DNA of 40,268 nucleotides from positions 1-40,268 of the forward strand of contig CAZSNM010000009.1 in the NCBI GenBank assembly GCA_964608455.1, written 5' to 3'. The position numbers and the translations under genes were made by a program. Under the pieces are notes generated by a model. The model was given only the letters and a program-made list of their open reading frames with translations. It had not been told where the DNA came from and searched no databases. Shown one piece after another: positions 1 through 8,612 of this stretch (positions are counted from its first letter, which is position 1; each line of letters starts with the position of its first letter). Source of the stretch: DTDX01 sp964608455 (GTDB lineage: Archaea; Thermoproteota; Bathyarchaeia; 40CM-2-53-6; DTDX01).

Positions 1-567
1 CGTGGAAAGCTTTTAAAAATCAAAGAAAATCAAAAATCAGAAGAGTTTTAATATGGAGAGGACCCCCCCTCCCCTATAGAAATAAGTCATTGCTCAACGA
101 GCTTTTCAACATAGTTCTTAACTAAACTCTTTTCTCATCCCTATATTTTTTAGAGTGTGAGCAATCTCTTAATTATAGTCTCCCAAACCTATGTAGCAAA
201 GTTTTGGAAAAACTCCATTTAATCCTTTTAGTTTTTGATTCATAGAATAGCATTAGAATACATCTGGGGTTTATGAGAGGCTTCTCTGGCCTATGGGATA
301 GGGATGCTGGCGTGAAGCAGAAATGGAACCGGCAATTATCCATGGTTTCTACGCAGAAGAGAAAACAGCCTAGGCGCTTCATAGCATATATAGAATGAAG
401 CTTAAACAAGATCCCTTTTAGAAAGCCCAAAAAAGGATTTTGGAGGGTTTTGAAGGATAGGCGAAATATATCGAACTTCGACATATAGGGTTATAAACCT
501 AAAAGGGAATAAAAATAGCTTTATTCCCCTTAAGCCTAGGGAAATACCTCGCGCAAGGTTTAAAAAA
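1..567. other. Stretch with no supported gene
   Basis: I see no convincing gene here. Two overlapping minus-strand reading frames (173-484 and 402-611) exist, but they lack recognisable domains and good start signals, and one runs into the start of the surface protein gene. A homopolymeric CCCCCC tract sits near 63-76. A possible TATA-like element (TTATAAA around 490-496) lies upstream of the gene at 568. The region may hold decayed sequence. Confidence 0.4.
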
Positions 568-1781
568 ATGAGTTTAGTGAGAGAGAGAGAAAAGCGGAAA
601 CTTAAACGCACCTATTTTCTTATAGCTTTAATAGCTTCTACACTCGCTTACACGTTTTCAAACTTTCATGAAGGCGTGAAGGCCACCATAGTCTCCTCAA
701 TTACTCCCGATGGCTATCTAGATGATTGGTCTGGTGTAACCACAACTATCGAGGATCCAGATGAACCTCCACAGTGCTTGACAGACCCCTTTGACACGAA
801 GATGGTTTGGGTAGCGAATCAACAACCCACAGAGGATGGTAACTATTATATTTATTTTAGATGGGATAGGTTTGGAACACAGCCTGCGAGTGCTTCATTA
901 GAAATTCCAATAGATACCAACGGCGACATGATACAAGATTACTTCATCTGGCTTGACGTCACAAGCGCAGAGGGAGGTATGAAAGTCAGCTATGCTCTAT
1001 ATCAAGGTTCCCCCTCAACAGCCGATAAGAATAATCCTGTTGAAGGAACAAGTGAATTATATACTGGCCCATCGACTTCCAGTTTTGAGGCTAGGGTTTT
1101 AGCTAGTAAATTAGGATTACTGGGAGGAGGCATAATAATATTAACCATGCGAACCAGAGCATCCCCCCTTTCCAGAGCGATATAAAGGATTGTGTGAATC
1201 CAACAGCCCCTTGCACATGTACACCAGAGTATTGGATAATCTACAATACTAATGATGGAAGCGCTACTACAACGACGGTAACGACTACCACAACTACAGC
1301 TACAACTCTAACGCCTACTCAAACCGTGACGACGCCGATTACTGTTACACCCACGGTGACGGTAACTGCTACAACGACCGGCACGGAAGTAACGGTTATG
1401 CCGACTTTAACAGCAACACCGACGATTACCGTAACCACAACCATATCAACTTCTCAAATAACGGAGACAAATACGATCACCTATACCCCCACCGTAACAG
1501 CCACTCCTACAATCACTTTAACAACCTCTATTACAACGGCACCAACTACTATAACAGCTACGCCGACCATTACAATTACGGCCACAATAACTTTTACACC
1601 AACCATAACCCTAACTTTCCCTACAACTCCCCCACTTATTCCTCCACCTTCTAAGCCTCCCCCATACCCTGTTGGGGGTATATTAACCCATGTGAACAAG
1701 CTTACCATACTGACGCCTTATTTAGCCTTACTTAGCTTAGCAGCCGTAGTGGTCGTGGCTATTAAAAAGCGGAAACGCTAA
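568..1781 (+). pseudogene. Secreted surface protein with Thr-rich stalk and C-terminal anchor, interrupted by a frameshift
   Basis: Two adjoining plus-strand frames look like one gene. The first (568-1185) starts with a basic N-terminus followed by a hydrophobic segment (about residues 15-30), a probable signal peptide, then a domain beginning DGYLDDW that resembles the start of carbohydrate-binding or DOMON-like beta-sandwich modules. Reading in frame 1 turns to low-quality sequence after ASKLGLLGGG, whereas frame 3 from about 1131 reads NINHANQSIPPFQSDIKD and runs without a stop into the second frame (1194-1781). That part is a long Thr/Val-rich stalk of imperfect repeats, then a Pro-rich patch, one transmembrane helix and a basic tail (KKRKR), the usual layout of an archaeal cell-wall protein anchored by its C-terminus. 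The shift falls in an ATA-repeat run near 1132-1141. It could be a true mutation, an assembly error or a recoding site. Binding target unknown. Confidence 0.6.
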
Positions 1782-1808
1782 AACCCCTTTTTATTTTGGG
1801 TTGTTTCT

Positions 1809-2186
1809 TTAATGAAAGCGTAAAATCAAGTCTTCAGAGCTTTTAATTTTTATAGGGATAAGCCTATTTTTGGCTTTAATCTTTTGAGGGATTTTTCCTT
1901 CTAGTTTCGATTGCTGTTTGCACTTTGACTCAAATGCTTTGCATTGTACAAGCGTATAGAATGGCTCAACTTTAAAGGCGTTAAATATTGCTTTAACAGC
2001 TTTAATTATGAATTCTGCTGGCACCATGAGTCTCATTGCTTTCGTTTGAAGCTCAAATATGGAAATTAAGCTTACAGTTACATCTTCAAGCTTTAAATCA
2101 GTTTTTCCTTTTGTTATAGCATCTAATAGATCGACTTCTATAGCAATTCGAGCAAGAGGCAGCATGTAGGTAGTATCTAAAATCAA
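1809..2186 (-). CDS. PIN-domain toxin (VapC-like), C-terminus divergent
   Basis: A short protein starting MILDTTYMLPL, which fits the first strand and first catalytic Asp of a PIN-domain ribonuclease, followed by a conserved-looking acidic residue in SIFELQTKA. In the known family, PIN proteins are VapC toxins that cleave RNA using three or four acidic residues. Here the expected second acidic cluster (Asp-x-x-Ile/Leu followed by a Thr-x-Asp strand) is not visible; the C-terminal third is Lys-rich instead. The toxin may therefore be inactive or strongly diverged. Its start overlaps the stop of the upstream antitoxin by four bases, so the two are translationally coupled. Confidence 0.65.
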   Translation of the reverse strand: MILDTTYMLPLARIAIEVDLLDAITKGKTDLKLEDVTVSLISIFELQTKAMRLMVPAEFIIKAVKAIFNAFKVEPFYTLVQCKAFESKCKQQSKLEGKIPQKIKAKNRLIPIKIKSSEDLILRFH

Positions 2187-2422
2187 GATTCAAACCTTCT
2201 GGATAATTCTTTACGAAAGTTTTCAAACTCTTTTACGCTTGTTTTTGCAACCTTCTTAGATGATAAGAGGTCTAAAATTTCCTCTCTATTTTTAAGAGCT
2301 TTTTTAAGCAGTTCATTTACAACCTTAGATATGGCTTTAGTGGTTCCATGTTTTCTTAAGCTTTCTTCAACTAACCTTCTATAAATGTCTTCGTCAAGAA
2401 GTATGGTTGTACGCTTAGGCAT
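2183..2422 (-). CDS. Ribbon-helix-helix antitoxin (VapB-like)
   Basis: A 79-residue protein starting with a beta strand (MPKRTTILLDEDIYRRL) typical of ribbon-helix-helix or CopG-type DNA-binding proteins, followed by two helices and a charged C-terminal tail that in this family wraps the partner toxin. It directly precedes and overlaps a PIN-domain gene, the standard VapB-VapC arrangement. By family knowledge it neutralises the toxin and autorepresses the pair. A TATA-like element sits about 34 bases upstream of its ATG. Confidence 0.75.
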   Translation of the reverse strand: MPKRTTILLDEDIYRRLVEESLRKHGTTKAISKVVNELLKKALKNREEILDLLSSKKVAKTSVKEFENFRKELSRRFES

Positions 2423-2450
2423 ACAATCATCTAAATGTAAAATGCTTAAG

Positions 2451-2463
2451 CATAAATATAAAG
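2451..2463 (-). promoter_or_regulatory. TATA box for the vapB-vapC pair
   Basis: On the minus strand the sequence reads CTTTATATTTATG, an archaeal-type TATA element. Its centre is about 34 bases upstream of the antitoxin ATG, so transcription would start some 8-10 bases before the start codon. Confidence 0.45.
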
Positions 2464-2663
2464 CCTGTTTTTAATAAAAAGAAACGTTTATGTCATAGAA
2501 TATAAAGCTCTTGTTTAAGGAGAGCTTTTTGAAATGCTTGGAATGCGTTAAAATCAAAGTGTAGATAGAAAATTTAAAGTTTATAAGATGAAAGATTTTT
2601 AAAAATGTGTGTCTTCGAAAAGATAAAAGTATTTTTCCAGGAAGCTCTTAAACTTACTGATAA

Positions 2664-3668
2664 TTACGGTATAATTTTTCCGATATAGATATTATGTTTA
2701 TTGTGAATAATTTTAACTTTTACCTTCCTTCTAAATGATTCAGGCACACCTATTACTGTTATTGCTCTTCCATCTTTAACTCCTATTGCTTGTTTTTTCA
2801 TCCATCCATTTGAAACAATCTTTAAATTTACAACTTCGTTTTTACGAAATTTTAAAGGAAGCATTTTAGTCTTTATTATTTCAAAATCTGATGGTTTAAG
2901 CTTAAGCTTTAAATTAAATTTTTTCTCCCATTCATAAAGTTTCTCATAAAATTTTTTCCATGTTAAAGGTTTTACCCCTGGAACTCTTCTTCCATGAGGA
3001 TGAACTTCATATTTTTGTATTCCCATTAAAGGCCATTTACTTTTAGGTTTAAGCTTTAAAGCAAACTCTATTAATTTTGGAATTTCTTCATCATTTAAGG
3101 TTGGAATCCATACTGGAGCTAAAAGCAAACTTATTGAACTTTGAGCTACCGCTTCAGCAAGTTTAATAATATCTTTTACATTATAGTTTTCCATTCCACT
3201 TATTTTTTTGGCATTTTCCTCGTTTAAAGCGTTTATTGAAAGATTAATTCTTGATAAACCAATTTCAGCAAGCTCATCTATCCATTTTTCCTTAAGAACA
3301 GTTCCATTAGTTTGTAAAGAAATCACTTTTACATTTTTTATTTCAGCTAATTTAGCTACAATTTCTCTAAATTTAGGATGAAGCGTTGGTTCTCCAGCAC
3401 CATCAATATGCGCCTCTATATTTTCATTTTGTTTAAAAGCTGCTAAAGCTTTAAACCATTCAATAAGATAATCAGGATTAACAATAAAGCTTGAAATTCT
3501 AGTTTTAGAGTTTGGGCCTTCATCTACAGAGCAATAAATACAGTTTAAATTACATCCTGAAATAGGCCTTACCTGAATTAAATTTGTTCCCCTATCTATA
3601 AGGCCAAAAGCTATACAGCCTATAAGAGGTAATTCAACATCTTCAGGAATTCGAATTAATTTTTTCAT
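2664..3668 (-). CDS. Radical SAM protein with C-terminal TRAM/OB-like region (COG2100-like)
   Basis: The 334-residue protein has a radical SAM cluster motif CNLNCIYC near residues 39-46, which would bind the 4Fe-4S cluster and S-adenosylmethionine, then glycine-rich and acidic elements of the partial TIM barrel (HIDGAGEPTLHP, LQTNGT, INLSINAL). The C-terminal part, about residues 270-334, is rich in beta strands and Lys, resembling a TRAM or OB-fold RNA-binding end. This combination matches an uncharacterised archaeal radical SAM group often listed as COG2100; assignment is from memory and the substrate is unknown. It lies 20 bases downstream of reverse gyrase on the same strand, so the two probably share a transcript. 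The upstream sequence of the ATG lacks a clear Shine-Dalgarno motif. Confidence 0.8.
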   Translation of the reverse strand: MKKLIRIPEDVELPLIGCIAFGLIDRGTNLIQVRPISGCNLNCIYCSVDEGPNSKTRISSFIVNPDYLIEWFKALAAFKQNENIEAHIDGAGEPTLHPKFREIVAKLAEIKNVKVISLQTNGTVLKEKWIDELAEIGLSRINLSINALNEENAKKISGMENYNVKDIIKLAEAVAQSSISLLLAPVWIPTLNDEEIPKLIEFALKLKPKSKWPLMGIQKYEVHPHGRRVPGVKPLTWKKFYEKLYEWEKKFNLKLKLKPSDFEIIKTKMLPLKFRKNEVVNLKIVSNGWMKKQAIGVKDGRAITVIGVPESFRRKVKVKIIHNKHNIYIGKIIP

Positions 3669-3688
3669 TGTTGTCTTTTATTATTTTT

Positions 3689-6600
3689 TTAAGTTATTTC
3701 CATAATTTCATTATAAAGCTCTGTTAAAACTTCATTATATTCTGCTTCTCCCTTTTCTATAGAATCCATTTTATCTTCAAGAAGTCTTGTTCTTTCTTCA
3801 GAAACAAATTTTTCATAATTATTTTTTAAAAAATAGTAAACTTGAATTCCCTTTTTTGTTGGTAAAACTCTACCTTTTCTTTCAAAACTATAGCCTCTTA
3901 AAAATATTTTATCAAGAATTGTAGCGTAAGTTGATGGTCTTCCTATTCCTTTTTCACGCATTTCTCGAATTAATTCCGATTGAGTATATGGAAAAGCTTT
4001 AGGCACATATTTAACTTTAACTTTAAATTTAAATTCTCCTTCAGGTAAAGGCCTTTTAATTTGAACGTTCCATTTATAAAGTTCTATAGCTTTTCCATAT
4101 GCCTCTGTAACGATTTCTTTTTCAATTTTTTCTCCATCAACATATACAACATATTTATTTATTTTCAATAAGAAGGGCTTACATTGGCTTGCCATAAACC
4201 TTTTAAAAATTAAATCATAAAGCATTAAATGTTTTGAAGTTATTTTTTCAGTTTGGATAATTCCCTCTTGAATAAGCCTTTGAATAACATCTTTAGGTAA
4301 AGCTCTAGTTGGTCTAATGCATTCATGAGCGCCTTCACTAAACCATTCTCTTCCCTGATAGTTTTCTCCCAAAAATTCTTTTGCAATTCTTTTTCCTAAA
4401 TCGCTTACACGAGTGGAGTCTGTTCTATGATATGTTATAAGACCATTTTCAAAAAGATCTTGAGCTAATCGCATAATTTCTTTAGCTGAAGCCTTCATTA
4501 AAATGCATCCATCTTTAAGCATGGCATCTGTTGTATATGGTGGTAAAGGATAAGCTTCCCTCTCTTCTTCCTTTACCTTAACCACTTTAACATTAACCCA
4601 TTCCTTATCTAAATTTTCTATGCTTAAATCAAGCTCTGAAATATACCCTACTTTAATTCTTTTTCTGCTTTCCTTTGCTTTTTCAACAATCCATCCTAAA
4701 ACTGGAGTTTGAGCTCTTCCAGCTGAAAGATTAACATTATTAAATGTTTTCCAAAGTTTTTGACTTAAAGCAAATCCTATCCATCTATCTTCAATTCGCC
4801 GCACTATTTGAGCTTTAACCAAATTTTCATTAACATCCTTAAGGTTTTCTAAAGCTTCTTGAACAGCTCTTTTGGTAACTTCATGAAATTCAGCTCTTTT
4901 TACTATACTAAATCTTGATAAAAGATTTTTAATATCCCATGCTATTTTTTCTCCTTCAGAATCCGGATCTGTACCAACTATAACAAAACCTGCATCTTCA
5001 GCAAGCCTTCTAAAAACATTTATTCTATTTTTAGCATCATCTATATCTTTTGAACCACATTTGGGACATGAATCTCTATCTTCAGTAAATTGAGTTAAGC
5101 ATTTTCTGCAATGCTTTATAGTTGTATACAATGGTGTAAAATCACCATTAACTGAAACACCAAAGAAACCCTGATTAGTTACAAGATCAACTAAATGCCC
5201 TAAGCTTGCAGTAACAGTAAGAATATAACGGTTTGTTGGGACCTCATAAAGAATAATTGAATTTCCCCCCTCTTTAATAACTCTTGTAGCTGGATAACCA
5301 AAAAATCTTGAAATTTGCCTTGCTTTTGTTGGGCTTTCAACAATTAAAACTGCAGGCTTAATAACTTCTTCGCAGCTTTTAGCTTCTTTTAAAATTGCTC
5401 TAGACTCATCTATTTCTTTTATTAAAATATTAAAATCAATCTCGTTTAAATTTTTAAATTTTAAATCATAAAGTTCAGCTCTATTCATAAAGGCTTTTAA
5501 AATTTCTTCATCACTTTCAAGAAGAAAAGAAGCTCCTTTAGTTAATCCACCTGTAAAAAGCCTTGATGTCCTTCCTGAACCTTGAATATAAGTTTTTAAA
5601 TCAGGAAAAATTATTTCTCCCCTTCTTATTACAACATCTAATTCAGCTTTTCCTTTTCCCAACTCAAGAAGTTTAGCAATTTCCTTTTTTAATTCTTCCC
5701 TTTCCCTATCATATTTGCTTTTATCTATAGCTTGAATTATTGGTAAATATTTTTTAATTGAATCTTCTCTTCTAAAAATTAGAGCTAAAACCTTTAACAT
5801 TTTAGGTGTAACATTAGTTACATCTTCAGCCTTAACCCTTATTATAGGCGCTCCAATAAAAACTGCATACCTAATTTTTTCAGGTAAATCTAATCCTCTA
5901 ACTAATGTTCCATAGTAAAAAGCTGTTCCAATTAAATAATCTATTTTCCCCTCTTCAAAAAGATTATAATCGCTTTTTCTTTTGGCTGAAACTAAACCTA
6001 TTTTAAACTCATTTTTAAGAGACTCATAAATTTCTTCAGCTTCTTTAACGCTTAAAGCATAAAGAAGGCCTCCTTTACCCATAATTTTCAAAATCCTTTT
6101 TATAGAGTCAATGCTTTTATTAAGCACAATAATATCTTCAATATTTCTCACAATATAAGTGGATGCGCCAACATCAAAATTTAAAAGCTTTCTAAACAGT
6201 TTAGCTTTTAACCCAGGTTTTATAGTGGCAGTGGAAACCATAAGAGTTCCTTTTGGGAAGCCAATCCAGCTTCTCTCAACCTTTCTTAAACCTAACAACT
6301 GCAAAACTTTTTCTACATTTTTTGAAGCTTTTAAAATAGCATCCACATCATCCACAAATATAAAATCAAAAGTTAACCCATCAAGTTTTTTAAAAGCCTT
6401 AGAAAGAAATTGAGATGTTGTTATAAGAAGTTGAAAACGATGGTTTTTTATAAGCTCCTCAAATCTACTTTTTGATTCCTTATCAAGATTTGAATGGAAA
6501 AAAAGAATTGTTAAATTTCCCCCCTCATTAAATGAAGCTTTAAAATTTACCTTTGCTGCATAGCTTTTTAGATTGTTTACTATCTGCTCAACTAAAAGTG

Positions 6601-6928
6601 TTGTTGGAAGAATTATATATGCTTTTTTTCCTTTTGAAGCAAGATAAAAAGCTGTTATAGCACCGAAAGATGTTTTTCCAATACCTGTAGGAGCTACAAT
6701 TGCAAAGCTTTCCCCTCTAAAAACTCTTTTAGCCCATAGTTTTTGAAGTGCTCTAGGTTCTCCAATACAGGTTTTAAAAAATTCCAGAAATTCTTTTTCA
6801 ATGGGATTTAAAAAAAATGAGTTTTTAATGTTACAATTATTTTCACATTTAGTTTCATTACCTTCAACCCTAAAGTTTCCAAGACATAAAGGGCATAAGT
6901 TTAAATATAGCGCCTTGGGTGAAACCAT
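3689..6928 (-). CDS. rgy: Reverse gyrase
   Basis: Reverse gyrase introduces positive supercoils into DNA using ATP and is the hallmark enzyme of organisms growing at high temperature. The 1079-residue protein has the full fusion. An N-terminal zinc finger uses Cys12, Cys15, Cys28 and Cys32. A superfamily 2 helicase-like module has Walker A APTGIGKT (79-86) and Walker B VDDVDA. The topoisomerase IA half begins at the Toprim motif VESPTKARQISRFFG, has a second zinc finger (CRKCLTQF...CPKC), the acidic Toprim motif GTDPDSEGEKIAWD, and the catalytic Tyr833 in ITYHRTDSTR. Length is close to the family's usual 1050-1200 residues. All expected catalytic residues are present, so it looks active. Strong evidence for a thermophilic host. 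Confidence 0.98.
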   Translation of the reverse strand: MVSPKALYLNLCPLCLGNFRVEGNETKCENNCNIKNSFFLNPIEKEFLEFFKTCIGEPRALQKLWAKRVFRGESFAIVAPTGIGKTSFGAITAFYLASKGKKAYIILPTTLLVEQIVNNLKSYAAKVNFKASFNEGGNLTILFFHSNLDKESKSRFEELIKNHRFQLLITTSQFLSKAFKKLDGLTFDFIFVDDVDAILKASKNVEKVLQLLGLRKVERSWIGFPKGTLMVSTATIKPGLKAKLFRKLLNFDVGASTYIVRNIEDIIVLNKSIDSIKRILKIMGKGGLLYALSVKEAEEIYESLKNEFKIGLVSAKRKSDYNLFEEGKIDYLIGTAFYYGTLVRGLDLPEKIRYAVFIGAPIIRVKAEDVTNVTPKMLKVLALIFRREDSIKKYLPIIQAIDKSKYDREREELKKEIAKLLELGKGKAELDVVIRRGEIIFPDLKTYIQGSGRTSRLFTGGLTKGASFLLESDEEILKAFMNRAELYDLKFKNLNEIDFNILIKEIDESRAILKEAKSCEEVIKPAVLIVESPTKARQISRFFGYPATRVIKEGGNSIILYEVPTNRYILTVTASLGHLVDLVTNQGFFGVSVNGDFTPLYTTIKHCRKCLTQFTEDRDSCPKCGSKDIDDAKNRINVFRRLAEDAGFVIVGTDPDSEGEKIAWDIKNLLSRFSIVKRAEFHEVTKRAVQEALENLKDVNENLVKAQIVRRIEDRWIGFALSQKLWKTFNNVNLSAGRAQTPVLGWIVEKAKESRKRIKVGYISELDLSIENLDKEWVNVKVVKVKEEEREAYPLPPYTTDAMLKDGCILMKASAKEIMRLAQDLFENGLITYHRTDSTRVSDLGKRIAKEFLGENYQGREWFSEGAHECIRPTRALPKDVIQRLIQEGIIQTEKITSKHLMLYDLIFKRFMASQCKPFLLKINKYVVYVDGEKIEKEIVTEAYGKAIELYKWNVQIKRPLPEGEFKFKVKVKYVPKAFPYTQSELIREMREKGIGRPSTYATILDKIFLRGYSFERKGRVLPTKKGIQVYYFLKNNYEKFVSEERTRLLEDKMDSIEKGEAEYNEVLTELYNEIMEIT

Positions 6929-7063
6929 CTTCTTTTCACTTTTAAATCAAACTACTACTATAGTTAATTAAAATACCTCATATATTAATGCCTTTATAAG
7001 ATTAAAGTTTAAAAAATATTGAAAGGTATGTTTATGCATACCCTTTCAAAATAAAAATTTAAT

Positions 7064-7504
7064 TTAAATTGTTTCTTCCATTAAGGTTATAGAAAAGGAG
7101 CATCCCGCTTTTCGTGCTTCTTCTTCAACTTTCTTTCTTATAATTGAATAATCAAAAAAATATTTATAGTCTTTACTAAAAAGTTTTGAAGTTTCTTCAA
7201 TGGTTCCTTCTCTTTCTTTCCCTATAACTTTATATTTTTCTGCTTTAAATCCAAAGCCTGGGCTTATATCCATGGGATCCCCACTTGATATACCCATTCC
7301 AACTTCTTTTAATTCTTCAAAAAACTTCACTGTTTTATTTTTCTCATCTATCTTAAGTTTAGCTTTATAAATTAAACTTTTTTTCGAAAGAAACACTTTT
7401 CTTTCAGCTATTTTAGCTTCAAGCATTAAAACATTTTCTTTAATTTCTTTAAATTTTTCAGGAAATTCCTTACTTATTTCAATTAATTTTTCTTTTAAGC
7501 TCAT
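7064..7504 (-). CDS. Conserved archaeal protein of unknown function
   Basis: A 146-residue soluble, charged protein that I cannot assign to a named family. It begins with a Lys/Glu-rich probable helix (about residues 1-40), then alternating strands, a central Gly/Pro-rich stretch (SSGDPMDISPGFGF) that could be a loop at a binding site, and a C-terminal alpha/beta section. It contains one cysteine. It lies upstream of reverse gyrase on the same strand with a gap of about 135 bases, so it may or may not be co-transcribed. Codon use and composition match neighbouring genes, supporting it as real. Confidence 0.6.
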   Translation of the reverse strand: MSLKEKLIEISKEFPEKFKEIKENVLMLEAKIAERKVFLSKKSLIYKAKLKIDEKNKTVKFFEELKEVGMGISSGDPMDISPGFGFKAEKYKVIGKEREGTIEETSKLFSKDYKYFFDYSIIRKKVEEEARKAGCSFSITLMEETI

Positions 7505-7666
7505 TTAAATTTCAACTCACTTTTTATATAGGCACCATCCTTAATAAATACTATTATTTTAACCTATTTTCTTACATAATACATGTTTCTATCACATATA
7601 TTTTTTATAAAAGATTTTTAAATAGTTTAAAAAATCAAGTTTTTTAACTTAATCTCTTAAAATAAG

Positions 7667-7677
7667 TTTATATAAAA
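7667..7677 (+). promoter_or_regulatory. TATA box, leaderless promoter
   Basis: TTTATATAAAA lies with its centre about 26 bases upstream of the GTG codon at 7698. This spacing places the transcription start at or within a base or two of the start codon, so the NitrOD5-like gene is probably transcribed without a leader. Confidence 0.5.
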
Positions 7678-7697
7678 TATGGTTTCAATAACTTTTA

Positions 7698-8048
7698 GTG
7701 AATTATATGGAATATTTTCAAGATAATGAGTTGAACATAAGTAAATGTAAGATTCAATTTCAAGAAGCTTTATTAAAGGCTATTGATGAAAGCTTGCTAG
7801 TTTTAGGTGTAAGCGTTAAACAAGCCATTTATTATTATATTGAGCATTATTATAATGTAAAACGGGAAGAAATTCCAATTAAACTTAAAGAGTTTTATGA
7901 AGCTTTAAAAAGCATTTTTGGTTTTGGAAGCAAGATCATTGAAAAATTAATTGTTAAAAATCTTTATGCTATTCTTAATTTAAACTTTGAAGAAAAAGAA
8001 AATTGGAATTTTATTGAATATATAGAGTTTGCAAAAAGTTTTTTGTAA
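7698..8048 (+). CDS. NitrOD5-like domain protein
   Basis: A 116-residue protein whose core (from about residue 18: a helix, then LGVSVKQAIYYYIEHYYNVKREEIP, then a helix ending in FGFGSKIIEKLIVKNLY) resembles the archaeal output domain called NitrOD5, found alone or attached to signalling proteins in Thaumarchaeota and Bathyarchaeia. The recognised pattern is an all-helical fold with the Ala-Ile-Tyr-Tyr segment. Molecular function is not known; a role in signal output is family inference. The start is GTG 7698 or ATG 7707; the well placed TATA box favours leaderless GTG. It is transcribed away from the minus-strand block. Confidence 0.6.
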   Translation: MNYMEYFQDNELNISKCKIQFQEALLKAIDESLLVLGVSVKQAIYYYIEHYYNVKREEIPIKLKEFYEALKSIFGFGSKIIEKLIVKNLYAILNLNFEEKENWNFIEYIEFAKSFL

Positions 8049-8067
8049 ACTATTTGTATTAACTTTA

Positions 8068-8101
8068 TTAAATAGTATTAAACCTGTTTAATACTATTTA
8101 A
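8068..8101. repeat. Perfect 15-base inverted repeat with 4-base loop
   Basis: Bases 8068-8082 (TTAAATAGTATTAAA) are the exact reverse complement of 8087-8101, separated by CCTG. It lies 20 bases after the stop of the NitrOD5-like gene. In RNA this would form a long AU-rich hairpin; in DNA it could be a dimeric protein-binding site. No T-tract follows directly, so it is not a classical terminator. Confidence 0.6.
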
Positions 8102-8222
8102 TCAGGAGATTTATAAAACTTTATATAGTTTCTATTAATTATAAATATAAAAATTCTATATGTATTAGTTATAAGTTAAATATATATTCAAGTTCTGCAT
8201 AATATATAAACTGGGAAGAAAA

Positions 8223-8339
8223 ATGAATCGAGAATTAATAATTAGTCTTTTGCAAAGAAAAAAATTAAACCCAAAAATTGCCACAGTACTCATTTTAATA
8301 TTAATTACTATTAGTTTTAGCGCGCTTTACTTTAAATAA
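8223..8339 (+). CDS. Possible 38-residue single-pass membrane protein
   Basis: A short frame starting ATG at 8223 encodes a polar, basic N-terminus (about 18 residues) followed by one hydrophobic segment (IATVLILILITISFSALYF) and a stop. A purine-rich GGGAAGAAA precedes the ATG, and an AT-rich TATA-like stretch (AATATATAAA) lies about 15-20 bases upstream. It resembles other small archaeal membrane peptides in layout, but there is no family I recognise and the AT-rich context makes chance possible. Confidence 0.3.
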   Translation: MNRELIISLLQRKKLNPKIATVLILILITISFSALYFK

Positions 8340-8379
8340 TTTTTTCAATTATGCTATAACAAAGAAAAGAGAAGAAAAA

Positions 8380-8388
8380 TTTATATTA
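8380..8388 (+). promoter_or_regulatory. TATA box of the 5S rRNA gene
   Basis: TTTATATTA is centred about 28 bases upstream of the 5' end of the 5S rRNA, matching the usual archaeal spacing and showing that the 5S gene has its own promoter. Confidence 0.5.
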
Positions 8389-8411
8389 TCAATTATACAA
8401 CTTAACTTTCT

Positions 8412-8541
8412 TGGAGTTGGCGGCCATAGCTGGAGGCTAGGACCCGTTCCCATTTCGAACACGGAAGTGAATCCTCCAGGCGATCTAAGCGGTAGTGTGG
8501 TGCGAAAGCCCACGCGAAGCTTAGACCGCTGCCAACTCCAC
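8412..8541 (+). rRNA. rrf: 5S ribosomal RNA
   Basis: The ends TGGAGTTGGC (8412-8421) and GCCAACTCCA (8531-8540) form the closing helix. Between them are the diagnostic 5S elements, including GACCCGTTCCCATTTCGAAC, the GGAAGTGAA segment and the TAGTGTGGTGCGAAAGCC region of the lower arm. The gene stands alone with no 16S or 23S nearby, as is common in TACK archaea. It is GC-rich against AT-rich surroundings. The next gene follows after about 70 bases. Confidence 0.95.
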
Positions 8542-8612
8542 CTTTATAGAAAAATTTATTTTAAGGATGATGTTTTGTAAAACACTATAATTCAAAGGAG
8601 TTTAATACTTAA

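Noticed and set aside
173..484. Minus-strand 103-residue frame
   Set aside because: No domain, no start signal and heavy overlap with a second frame; it may be relic sequence but cannot be supported.
1100..1194. BHB intron in the surface protein
   Set aside because: The frame change resembles that of tyrS, but I find no 4-bp helix flanked by 3-base bulges, only a short ATA repeat.
1194..1781. CRISPR-like or microsatellite repeat
   Set aside because: The repetition is at the codon level (Thr/Val stalk) with variable units and no spacers.
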